From NCBI GenBank assembly GCA_031272245.1, contig JAISUE010000045.1:1-52242 (forward strand): DNA of 52,242 nt, read 5' to 3'. Each line of letters starts with the position of its first letter. Positions within the stretch are counted from its first letter, which is position 1. The notes below the pieces were generated by a model. That model saw only the letters and a program-made list of their open reading frames with translations, did not search any database and was not told the DNA's origin. The DNA comes from Bacteroidales bacterium (GTDB taxonomy: Bacteria; Bacteroidota; Bacteroidia; Bacteroidales; P3). The translations under genes were made by a program, and so were the position numbers. Shown here one piece after another: positions 1 through 7,237 of the stretch.

Positions 1-51
1 AAAAAATATATATAGTAATTTGATTTTTTAAACTAAAAATTAGATTTTAAC

Positions 52-666
52 CTATTTTATTTTTATGTCCAATAGTTTTTTCCCCTCCAAGTATCCTTCT
101 AAAATATCACCTTTTGTTATTTTGCCAACGCCGGAAGGTGTGCCTGTAAAAATTAAGTCTCCTGTTTTAAGAGTTATAAATTGAGAAATATAAGAAATAA
201 GCTCATCTACTGAAAAAATCATTTCAGTAGTATTGGTACTTTGGACAGTATGACCATTTTTTATAAGAGAGAAATTAAGGTTTTGAATCTCTTTTTGTAA
301 TTCTTTTAATGAAAAAAATTTACTGACAGGTGCAGAATAATCAAATGTTTTACTTAAAGTCCATGGTAATCCTGAGGCTATTTCCTGCATTTGAATATCT
401 CTTGCAGTAAAATCCAACCCTAATGCTACTTCGTTATAATAATTTTTAGCAAATTGTTTTCCAATACATTTTCCTACTCTGTTGATTTTTACAACTAATT
501 CACATTCGTAATCAAACTTTTCTGCAAAGTCAGGTAAGTAAAAAGGTTCATTGTTTTGCGTTAAAGATGTGTCAGGTTTAAAGAAAAACAGAGGAATTGC
601 ATCTTGCTTGTGATGCAATTCCTCTATATGGGCAACGTAATTTCTGCCTATACATATTATTTTCAT
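52..666 (-). CDS. Fumarylacetoacetate hydrolase (FAH) family protein
   Basis: A 204-residue single-domain FAH-fold protein. Enzymes of this fold are metal-dependent C-C hydrolases, decarboxylases or tautomerases acting on acylpyruvates or oxaloacetate; the substrate here cannot be told from sequence. Visible hallmarks are the N-terminal IGRNYVAH segment, likely metal ligands E54 and E56 in YECELV and D85 in GLDFTARD, and the C-terminal glycine loop TGTPSGVG (174-181). The length fits the short FAHD1/YcgM-like branch. The ATG at 666 directly precedes the conserved MKIICIGRNY start. It is the last gene of a minus-strand run with the exonuclease (13-bp gap) and the FKBP gene, probably sharing their promoter at 2531. 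Family sure, reaction unknown. Confidence 0.88.
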   Translation of the reverse strand: MKIICIGRNYVAHIEELHHKQDAIPLFFFKPDTSLTQNNEPFYLPDFAEKFDYECELVVKINRVGKCIGKQFAKNYYNEVALGLDFTARDIQMQEIASGLPWTLSKTFDYSAPVSKFFSLKELQKEIQNLNFSLIKNGHTVQSTNTTEMIFSVDELISYISQFITLKTGDLIFTGTPSGVGKITKGDILEGYLEGKKLLDIKIK

Positions 667-679
667 AATCTATGGTTGT

Positions 680-1489
680 TTACAGGCTAACTTCTATTCT
701 TTGTTTTATTTCCTCTATTACTCGTTTGGTTGAAAGTGGAAAATCTGCAGTCATTATCCAATTATAATATGAACGGTCGTTGCGTAAAACATTTTCAACA
801 ACTTGTCCTTTGTACTTTCCAAAATTGAAAATCTCTTTACCTTTATCGTTAAAATACAGCAATCCTGTTAAATCGGCACTCTTAATAAAAGTGCAAAATT
901 CATCTAAAGCTTCCATATCATTGACAACAGGAATAGAAATATTTCCGTTCTCATCTTCATAAGGCACATCTTTATAATAATCCAGTTGTGCTTTTAAAAT
1001 TTCATAAGTGGCATGAGTATCAGCAATAGCACTATGATTATCTATCAAATCTTTTTTACAATAAAATTTATATGCACCTTTCAGAGTTCGTGGTTCCATT
1101 TTATGAAAAATATTTTGGACATCAATTAAATGCCTGCCTTTTAATGAAAAGTTTATTCCAATGCGAAGAAATTCTTCTACAAGTATTGGAACATCAAATC
1201 TATTTGAATTAAAGCCTCCTAAATCTGCTGTTCCAATAAAATCCAAAAGTTCATAAGCCACTTCCTTAAATGTAAATTTGTTACAGACTTCTGCATTGGT
1301 TATTCCGTGAATAGCAGTTGCTTCAGAAGGAATAGGGATCGTAGGATTTAATTTCATGGATTTTTCTTCCTTGCTGCCATCAGTATTTATTTTCAGCATA
1401 CAGATTTCTACTATTCTGTCGTGTCCAACTATAGTTCCCGTTGTTTCAAGGTCAAAAATTACTAAAGGTCTTGTTAAATTCAGTTCCAT
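680..1489 (-). CDS. DnaQ-like 3'-5' exonuclease with C-terminal DUF3820-like domain
   Basis: A 269-residue DEDDh exonuclease. Catalytic residues are D13 and E15 in FDLETTG, D99 in NSNRFDVPIL, and H152 and D157 in HSAIADTH. Such enzymes remove nucleotides from 3' ends in proofreading or repair. After residue 220 comes FNFGKYKGQVVENVL followed by YYNWIM, the signature of the small DUF3820 (QSregVF-type) domain often attached to DnaQ-like exonucleases in Bacteroidetes. It is too short and without PHP or polymerase parts to be a replicase subunit. It starts immediately after the FKBP stop codon (1490), so the two are translationally adjacent. A dedicated role, for example as stand-alone epsilon-like proofreader, is inference. 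Confidence 0.88.
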   Translation of the reverse strand: MELNLTRPLVIFDLETTGTIVGHDRIVEICMLKINTDGSKEEKSMKLNPTIPIPSEATAIHGITNAEVCNKFTFKEVAYELLDFIGTADLGGFNSNRFDVPILVEEFLRIGINFSLKGRHLIDVQNIFHKMEPRTLKGAYKFYCKKDLIDNHSAIADTHATYEILKAQLDYYKDVPYEDENGNISIPVVNDMEALDEFCTFIKSADLTGLLYFNDKGKEIFNFGKYKGQVVENVLRNDRSYYNWIMTADFPLSTKRVIEEIKQRIEVSL

Positions 1490-2503
1490 TTATTTAGAAG
1501 TGGTTTTAGCAGTTTTGGGTGTATTTTTATTAGCAGGTTCTACTTTTATTGGAGTTGTTGCAGGAGTTTTTTCCACCTTAACTAATTCAAGTTCAAATGT
1601 CAATGGGGAACAAGGAGGTATTTCACCTCTTTGTATTCTGCCATACGCTAAAGCAGAAGGAATAACTACAATAGCTTTGCCTCCTTCTCGCATGGTTTTA
1701 ACTCCATTTTCAAAACCTTCAATCATCTGGTGACGACCAATGCCAAACTGCAGTGGTTCATAGTTTCTGCCTTGCTGATATTTGTTTGCGGCTTTGGCTA
1801 CACTGTCTATACTTGTGTCAAACAGGCGTCCGTCAAGGAAACGTCCTGCGTAATGTACTTTAACATTGTCATTCTCTACAGGTTTTTCGCCTGAGCCTTC
1901 TTTTATATGTTTAATATATACGCCGTTAATTTTTGTTTTATCAAAACCATTGTCTGTTAAATATTTTTCTATTGCAGCATCTTCCAGTTTTTCAAGGCTG
2001 TCTGCAAGTTTTGCTTCTTCAACTGAGTGCAAAGAATCTGCTATTCTCATATCTTCTTCTGTGGCAGTAGAATCAATTTTCACTTTAAAATAAGCGTATT
2101 CGTTCTCTTTGAAGAAAGGAGGTAAACCCGGCATTGCTTTGGCTATGCTGTCATGTGGAAATGCGAATGTGCAAATTTCTCCGGTTTTCATCAAGAATAA
2201 TCCTTCCATTAAGTCTCCTTTGAAGACATTTTGTTGCATTGTTGCTTTGAAAATTGGCTGAGAAGGATACATAAATCCGTCCATAGTTATAGAATCTCCG
2301 AGAGAGATAGATGCTTGACCTATAATTATATCACCTTCTTTAACTTGCTTGCCGTTTTCGTTGTGTTTTTCAAATTTATACCACACATCATTGGAGCTTT
2401 TTATAAAACCTTCTAATGTTTTTTTTGTATTTTGAGGCTCATGTTGAGCATTGCATAGAGCAAATGCAAAGATTGCTCCGAAGAATAAAAATGTTTTTTT
2501 CAT
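1490..2503 (-). CDS. FKBP-type peptidyl-prolyl isomerase, secreted, two-domain
   Basis: A 337-residue exported protein with a signal peptide (MKKTFLFFGAIFAFALCNAQ). The second half (about 195-310) is a clear FKBP domain: VKVHYAGRFLDGRLFDTS, then MIEGFENGVKTMREGGKA and SALAYG. The first half (about 55-150) repeats the outline (EGDIIIGQASISLG, GLFLMKTGEICTFAFP) and looks like a degenerate FKBP domain that has probably lost catalysis. The tail is rich in Pro, Thr and Lys. FKBPs of this type assist folding of periplasmic or outer-membrane proteins in Bacteroidetes. The lipobox is not convincing (Leu before Cys17), so a soluble periplasmic protein is more likely than a lipoprotein. First gene of the unit running to position 52. 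Confidence 0.9.
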   Translation of the reverse strand: MKKTFLFFGAIFAFALCNAQHEPQNTKKTLEGFIKSSNDVWYKFEKHNENGKQVKEGDIIIGQASISLGDSITMDGFMYPSQPIFKATMQQNVFKGDLMEGLFLMKTGEICTFAFPHDSIAKAMPGLPPFFKENEYAYFKVKIDSTATEEDMRIADSLHSVEEAKLADSLEKLEDAAIEKYLTDNGFDKTKINGVYIKHIKEGSGEKPVENDNVKVHYAGRFLDGRLFDTSIDSVAKAANKYQQGRNYEPLQFGIGRHQMIEGFENGVKTMREGGKAIVVIPSALAYGRIQRGEIPPCSPLTFELELVKVEKTPATTPIKVEPANKNTPKTAKTTSK

Positions 2504-2530
2504 CTTTTTTTATTTTCAAGTTATTGGCGG

Positions 2531-2538
2531 CAAAAGTA
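2531..2538 (-). promoter_or_regulatory. Bacteroidetes -7 promoter element (FKBP unit)
   Basis: The minus strand reads TACTTTTG, matching the TAnnTTTG consensus for the primary sigma factor of Bacteroidetes. It lies 28 bp before the FKBP ATG. No good TTTG is seen at the -33 distance, only CTTG at 2556-2559 with a 17-bp spacer. Confidence 0.6.
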
Positions 2539-2780
2539 ATAAAAATAAAAAAAATCAAGAAATAATATTTACGGTATTTTTTTATTATGCTATTATACTT
2601 TGAGTACTTATAGGCGGAAAATATAAAAGTACAAAATTGTATATTTGTTTGAATTTAAAAGAGTAAAAGTGTATTTGCCTTAATTCAAATAAAGTGAAAA
2701 TAAAATCAAGTTTTATTTTCGTAAAATTTGATTTCAGCATTATAAAATCAAATATTTGACAACAAAAATAAAAATAAAAA

Positions 2781-2820
2781 ACAACAAGCCTGACAGATTA
2801 AATTTCATCGGGCTTGTTGT
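2781..2820 (-). terminator. Rho-independent terminator after the T9SS remnant
   Basis: Inverted repeat: ACAACAAGCC (2781-2790) pairs perfectly with GGCTTGTTGT (2811-2820), extended inward by three further pairs including one wobble. On the minus strand it is followed by a T-rich tract (2761-2780). It sits 21 bp past the stop of the decayed gene at 2842-3159, so the terminator has outlived the gene. Confidence 0.8.
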
Positions 2821-2841
2821 GTATTAGTTTTTTAATTAAGA

Positions 2842-3159
2842 TTATTCCACAATAACTTTTTTCGTTATCGTCCCTTTCTCTGTTTGCACTCTTACGAAGT
2901 AGTTACCTTTTGCAAATTTGCTAACGTCTATCGTTGTTTCTTTGCCTTGATAAACCACTTTGCCCAACAAATCAACAATTTTAATGTTATTTATCTTTTC
3001 ACCGCAAACAATGAAAAGTTTGTCGCTTGCAGGAATTATCACAGATGTTAATCCCTTACAGATATAAAAAGCGAGATCACCTATTGATGTAATCGATTCA
3101 GGAATAATTAAATCTCCTGTTAAACTACTGCTAAAAATAAAATTGTACGTTTCATAATT
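2842..3159 (-). pseudogene. Decayed BspA-like LRR protein with T9SS type A sorting domain
   Basis: The open frame encodes LRR-like repeats (LTGDLIIPESITSIGDLAF, then GLTSVIIPAS), typical of BspA-like LRR_5 surface proteins. It runs straight into a C-terminal type IX sorting domain: VDLLGKVVYQ, ISVSKFA-like turn, GNYFVRVQTEKG, TKKVIVE. Only about 1.5 repeats remain of what is normally a protein of hundreds of residues. No in-frame start exists before the stop at 3160-3162. A signal-peptide-like start (MKRTILFLAVV) at 3155 lies in another frame and stops after 11 codons, consistent with an internal deletion that joined the 5' end to the 3' end out of frame. A GTG at 3042 could in theory start a 66-residue CTD-only peptide, but it would lack a secretion signal. 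Confidence 0.75.
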
Positions 3160-3284
3160 TTATAAATTTTAATTTGTTAAACATTTTAAATATGGAAAAA
3201 AATTTTTGAAATGGAAATTATTGTGAATTGCTTTCAATTTGTGTTTTCCTAATTTTTCGTATTATGCTATTAAATAAAAATAAT

Positions 3285-3292
3285 TACTTTTG
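3285..3292 (+). promoter_or_regulatory. -7 promoter element for the mazG operon
   Basis: TACTTTTG matches TAnnTTTG and lies 21 bp before the mazG ATG at 3314. No TTTG is seen at the -33 position. Confidence 0.6.
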
Positions 3293-3313
3293 TATCAGTA
3301 AAAATAAAAATAT

Positions 3314-4102
3314 ATGACACAAAACAATAACGAAAAGGCTCTCATTGCTTTTAATCGTTTATTAAATATAATGACAGAGCTGCGGAAAAAATGTCCATGG
3401 GATAAAAAACAAACGTTTGAATCACTGAAAACAAATACTATAGAAGAAGTTTATGAACTTGCACAGGCAATAGATAATAAGGATATGGATTCTTTGAAAA
3501 AAGAAGTTGGGGATTTGTTGTTGCATGTTGTTTTTTATGCGGAAATAGCAAGTGAAATAAATGCTTTTGATGTTTGTCAGGTTATAAACTCACTTTGTGA
3601 AAAACTCATTCGCAGACATCCGCATATTTATGGAGATATAAAAGCTAATTCTGCTAAAGAAGTTAAGGATAATTGGGAACAAATTAAGAAAACGAGAGAG
3701 GGACAAAAATCTATTCTGAGTGGTGTTCCGTCTGCTCTGCCTGCTTTGATTAAGGCTTACAGAGTGCAGGAAAAAGCAAGTGGGGTAGGGTTTGATTGGG
3801 ATAATGTACAACAGGTTTGGGATAAAGTTGAGGAGGAAATTGGAGAAATGAAAGCGGAATTAGCTAAGGGAAATAAGGAGAAAGCATTTGCAGAATTTGG
3901 AGATGTGATGTTTGCTTTGATAAATTATGCACGTTTTATAGATGTTAATCCAGAAAATGCACTTGAGTATACAAATAAAAAGTTCATTGACAGATTTAAT
4001 TATATTGAAGAAAGGGTTAATGAGATGCATATGAATTTGAGAGAAATGACCTTGTCGGAAATAAATAAATTATGGGATGAAGCAAAAGAACATGAGAAAT
4101 GA
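3314..4102 (+). CDS. mazG: Nucleoside triphosphate pyrophosphohydrolase MazG
   Basis: A 262-residue all-alpha NTP pyrophosphatase, which hydrolyses (d)NTPs to NMP and PPi and is thought to clear aberrant nucleotides. Two MazG repeats are present. The first has CPWDKKQT, the metal-binding EEVYE motif (E44, E45, E48) and EVGDLL (E64, D67); the second has GFDW, EEEIGEM and EFGDVMFALINYAR. The length matches E. coli MazG (263). It is the first gene of a plus-strand operon and overlaps xthA by 4 bp (ATGA at 4099-4102), so the two are probably translationally coupled. The pairing with an AP endonuclease fits a nucleotide-pool and DNA-repair theme. Confidence 0.95.
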   Translation: MTQNNNEKALIAFNRLLNIMTELRKKCPWDKKQTFESLKTNTIEEVYELAQAIDNKDMDSLKKEVGDLLLHVVFYAEIASEINAFDVCQVINSLCEKLIRRHPHIYGDIKANSAKEVKDNWEQIKKTREGQKSILSGVPSALPALIKAYRVQEKASGVGFDWDNVQQVWDKVEEEIGEMKAELAKGNKEKAFAEFGDVMFALINYARFIDVNPENALEYTNKKFIDRFNYIEERVNEMHMNLREMTLSEINKLWDEAKEHEK

Positions 4103-4860
4103 AAATAGTATCTTACAATGTTAATGGAATCAGAGCTGCAATAAACAAAGGTCTCTTGGAATGGTTGAGAGAAGAGAGTCCTGATATAATATGTTTTCAA
4201 GAATTAAAAGCAACAATAGACCAGATTCCTGTTTTGGAAATAGAATCATTAGGTTACAAATCTTACTTTTTTCCATCAAAACGAAAAGGTTACAGTGGTG
4301 TTGGTGTTCTTTCCAAGCATGAACCTCTTCATGTGGAATATGGAATGGGAATACAAAAATACGATGACGAAGGTAGATTTTTAAGAACAGATTTTGAGAA
4401 TTACAGTGTTGTGAGTGTTTATCATCCCAGCGGTACAAGTGGAGAAGAACGACAGGATTTTAAAATGAAATGGCTTGAAGATTTCTCTCTATATATAAAT
4501 TCTTTGAAGAAAAAATATAATCTTATTTTGTGTGGAGATTATAATATTTGCCACACGGAAATTGATATTCATGACCCTATACGAAATGCTCATAACAGTG
4601 GTTTTTTACCGGAAGAAAGAGAATGGATAGATCAATTTATAAAAAGCGGTTTTATTGATTCTTTTCGTTATTGTAATGGTGATGTAAAAGACAGATATTC
4701 ATGGTGGAGTTATCGTTTTAATGCCAGAACAAATAACAAGGGTTGGCGGATAGATTATATTATGGTGGAGGATAAATTAAAAGACCAAATAGTTTCAGCA
4801 GATATATTATATAATGTTGTACATTCTGATCATTGTCCAATTACTTTGCAGGTAAAATAA
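4099..4860 (+). CDS. xthA: Exodeoxyribonuclease III / AP endonuclease
   Basis: A 253-residue endonuclease/exonuclease/phosphatase-fold enzyme that cleaves DNA at abasic sites and trims 3' ends in base excision repair. Motifs in order are MKIVSYNVNGIRAA (N7), FQELKAT with metal ligand E35, GYSGVGVLSK, the catalytic CGDYNICHTEIDIHDP block, RIDYIM, and the terminal SDHCPI with the Asp-His pair. The length is typical of the ExoIII branch. Its start overlaps the mazG stop (ATGA), and the thioredoxin-like gene follows after 29 bp. Confidence 0.95.
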   Translation: MKIVSYNVNGIRAAINKGLLEWLREESPDIICFQELKATIDQIPVLEIESLGYKSYFFPSKRKGYSGVGVLSKHEPLHVEYGMGIQKYDDEGRFLRTDFENYSVVSVYHPSGTSGEERQDFKMKWLEDFSLYINSLKKKYNLILCGDYNICHTEIDIHDPIRNAHNSGFLPEEREWIDQFIKSGFIDSFRYCNGDVKDRYSWWSYRFNARTNNKGWRIDYIMVEDKLKDQIVSADILYNVVHSDHCPITLQVK

Positions 4861-4889
4861 TAAGAGATAATATAGAATAATCTAAATTA

Positions 4890-5369
4890 ATGAATATGAA
4901 AAAAATGATTTTGACATCCTTGATGCTTCTTTTTTTGTGCATAACGGCTTTTACTCAGGGTATATACGATGAAAATATTGATGCTGATAAACAGTTGGAT
5001 AGTGTTATAGAGCAAGCTGACAAAGAACATAAGTTTATTTTTGCTCAAGTGGGAGGAAATTGGTGTAAATGGTGTTTAATGTTTAATGATTTAGTCACAA
5101 AGAATGATACTATTAAAACTTTATTGCAAAAAGATTTTATTTATATACATATAAATTATTCTCCTAATAACAAAAATGAGCCGACGATGCATAGATTAAG
5201 AAATCCTCATAGATTTGGTTTCCCTGTTATTGTGATATTGGATTCAAAGGGACAAGTAATTCATACTCAAAATACATCTTATTTGGAAGAAGGTAATGCA
5301 TATAACGTTAAAAAAGTAATAGAGTTTATTAAAAATTGGACTCCACAAGCAGTAGGAGTTAGTGAATAA
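4890..5369 (+). CDS. Exported thioredoxin-fold protein (thioredoxin_7-like)
   Basis: A 159-residue protein with an N-terminal signal peptide (hydrophobic core about 6-20, end near ITAFTQG). It has a thioredoxin-like domain with the redox motif CKWC (C59-C62) in GGNWCKWCLMF and the cis-Pro loop RFGFPVIVILD. Proteins of this kind act as periplasmic thiol-disulfide reductases or isomerases; the Lys-Trp dipeptide differs from the Gly-Pro of thioredoxin, so the partner and redox direction are unknown. Two in-frame ATGs (4890, 4896) are possible; the second gives the more usual MKK start. It lies in the mazG-murB operon, 24 bp before murB. Confidence 0.85.
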   Translation: MNMKKMILTSLMLLFLCITAFTQGIYDENIDADKQLDSVIEQADKEHKFIFAQVGGNWCKWCLMFNDLVTKNDTIKTLLQKDFIYIHINYSPNNKNEPTMHRLRNPHRFGFPVIVILDSKGQVIHTQNTSYLEEGNAYNVKKVIEFIKNWTPQAVGVSE

Positions 5370-5392
5370 AAGAGAAAATTCAAAATTAAGAT

Positions 5393-6400
5393 ATGAAAGA
5401 AAGGAATGTAAATATAAGAAAATTTAACACTTTTGCTATAAATGCAACGGCAAAACAACTTATCCACGTAACAACAGAACAGGATTTGGTAAATCTGCCA
5501 ACTAATAATGATGTGATTATATTAGGTGGGGGGAGCAATATTATTTTTGTTAATGAATATATAACACAACCAATACTGAAAATTGAAAATACAGGCATTG
5601 AAATTATATACGAAGATAATAACAATATAATTATTGAAGTAGCTGCTGGTGAGAAATGGTCAGATTTTGTTATTTATTGTGCTAAACATTATTATTGTGG
5701 ATTGGAAAATTTAGCTGCAATATATGGAACGGTTGGTGCGGCACCGGTACAAAATATAGGTGCTTATGGTGTTGAAGTTAAGGATTGTATAGATTCAGTT
5801 ATCGTTTATGATATGAATGAAAAGACTTGGAAAATTTACGATAACGAAGCTTGCAAGTTTGATTACAGATATTCTCGTTTCAAATACGATAATAAACACG
5901 AATTGATATGGAAAGTTCGTTTTAAGTTCTCTAAAACATTTGTTCCAAATCTTTCTTATTCGGCACTTAAATATGTGTTTGCTACAATGAGTAACCAATC
6001 TTTCTCTCCGTTACAAATGTGCAAAATGGTTACTTATTTGAGAAATACCAAATTACCTAATCCGGAATTTAAACCTAATGTTGGTTCTTTTTTTAAAAAT
6101 CCTATTGTTCCTATGCTGCAATTTAAAATTTTACAATGCAAATATCCAAATATTGCATATTTTTATACCCCCAAAGACAACGAAATAAAACTTTCTGCGG
6201 CGTGGATAATTGAAAAAGCGGGATGGAAAGGCAAGGTTCATAAATCCGTTGAAATGTATTCTAATCAATCTTTGATTATGGTTGCTCATAAAAAAACTGT
6301 AAAAGCTTCTCATATTATTGAACTTGCAAATGAAATAATGGCAGATGTTAAAGAGAAATTTGGAGTTAGTTTAGAAATAGAACCGCATATAATAAATTAA
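5393..6400 (+). CDS. murB: UDP-N-acetylmuramate dehydrogenase
   Basis: A 335-residue FAD enzyme that reduces UDP-GlcNAc-enolpyruvate to UDP-MurNAc, the second committed step of peptidoglycan synthesis in the cytosol. The FAD domain shows ILGGGSN and GLENLAAIYGTVGAAPVQNIGAYG. The catalytic serine is S232 in NVGSFFKNP, the substrate-binding arginine lies in YRYSRFK, and the C-terminal catalytic glutamate is in LEIEPHI. The long insertion and GAYG pattern place it in the type I (E. coli-like) class. It is co-directional with the genes before it and 11 bp ahead of the next one. Confidence 0.95.
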   Translation: MKERNVNIRKFNTFAINATAKQLIHVTTEQDLVNLPTNNDVIILGGGSNIIFVNEYITQPILKIENTGIEIIYEDNNNIIIEVAAGEKWSDFVIYCAKHYYCGLENLAAIYGTVGAAPVQNIGAYGVEVKDCIDSVIVYDMNEKTWKIYDNEACKFDYRYSRFKYDNKHELIWKVRFKFSKTFVPNLSYSALKYVFATMSNQSFSPLQMCKMVTYLRNTKLPNPEFKPNVGSFFKNPIVPMLQFKILQCKYPNIAYFYTPKDNEIKLSAAWIIEKAGWKGKVHKSVEMYSNQSLIMVAHKKTVKASHIIELANEIMADVKEKFGVSLEIEPHIIN

Positions 6401-6411
6401 AAACATAGAAA

Positions 6412-7020
6412 ATGAAACGTACAGTAGATGACTTTTGGCAATGGTTTAATGAGAACAGCGAACAGTTAATGGACATAGATTCTCTTTCAGATGAAAAGTC
6501 TGAAAATTTATTACAAAAATTTGATAATGTATTGAAAACTTATAGTGAAGGCATAGACTTTGAATTAGGAGATTTAACAACAAATGGTAGATCATTACTT
6601 TTTACAGCAAATGGAAATGAAGAATATTTTGATGATGTTTTTAATCTTTGTGATTCTGCTCCAATACTTGATTTTTGGGAAATAATAGCTTTAAGACAAG
6701 CTCAAGGAGAACATGCAAGTATAAGTTATGGAAAATATCATTATAAAAGCAAAAATTTGCTGTTTGTCCCTTTAGAAAATGAAAATAACAATGAAGAAGT
6801 TGGCTTAAAAGTGGCTATTACAAATTATAATGAAAATGATGATGACCAATTAATAGCTGTATATTCTTTGATTGAAATAATGATTGGAGAAGAAATTTGT
6901 GCTACGATGGTTAAGTATTTAGAACTTTGTGATAAATCTTCTTCTGAATTTGACAGTGAAAATTTTCTTCCTTTGACAGATTTACCTGCATTTATTGAAT
7001 GGAAAATGTGTAAACAATAA
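6412..7020 (+). CDS. Hypothetical acidic protein
   Basis: A 202-residue cytosolic-looking protein without signal peptide or membrane segment, strongly acidic with many Asp, Glu and Asn. It begins MKRTVDDFWQWFNEN and has an amphipathic helical first 45 residues, then alternating beta-like stretches (RSLLFTANGNEEYF, KNLLFVPLEN, VGLKVAITNY), ending with an alpha-helical segment. I do not recognise a family. It follows murB by 11 bp and is probably the last gene of the operon. A short AT-only hairpin (7032-7050) follows. Base composition is like its neighbours, so recent transfer is not suggested. Confidence 0.75.
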   Translation: MKRTVDDFWQWFNENSEQLMDIDSLSDEKSENLLQKFDNVLKTYSEGIDFELGDLTTNGRSLLFTANGNEEYFDDVFNLCDSAPILDFWEIIALRQAQGEHASISYGKYHYKSKNLLFVPLENENNNEEVGLKVAITNYNENDDDQLIAVYSLIEIMIGEEICATMVKYLELCDKSSSEFDSENFLPLTDLPAFIEWKMCKQ

Positions 7021-7187
7021 ATTGCCAATAAAATAAGATAATTTCTTATTAGCTTTTCTATAATTGGTTAGTTGAAATTTGTTTGATTTTATCAAATAAT
7101 AAAAAAATAAATTACTGTTTTGATAGAATAAAATGAAGATTAATTAACTTTTTTATTATGCTTTTTCATCACTTATTCATTTTTTAC

Positions 7188-7195
7188 TACCTTTG
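7188..7195 (+). promoter_or_regulatory. -7 promoter element for recJ
   Basis: TACCTTTG, a match to TAnnTTTG, 42 bp before the recJ ATG. The upstream gap (7021-7187) is very AT rich and has no clear -33 TTTG at the usual distance. Confidence 0.55.
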
Positions 7196-7237
7196 CATCT
7201 CTCTATAAAAGGGATTAATCACAAATTAAAAAATTAA

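Noticed and set aside
2584..3272. The string ATTATGCTATTA occurs at both 2584 and 3261
   Set aside because: Two copies of a short AT-rich word in a very AT-rich genome; the distances to promoter elements are not consistent.
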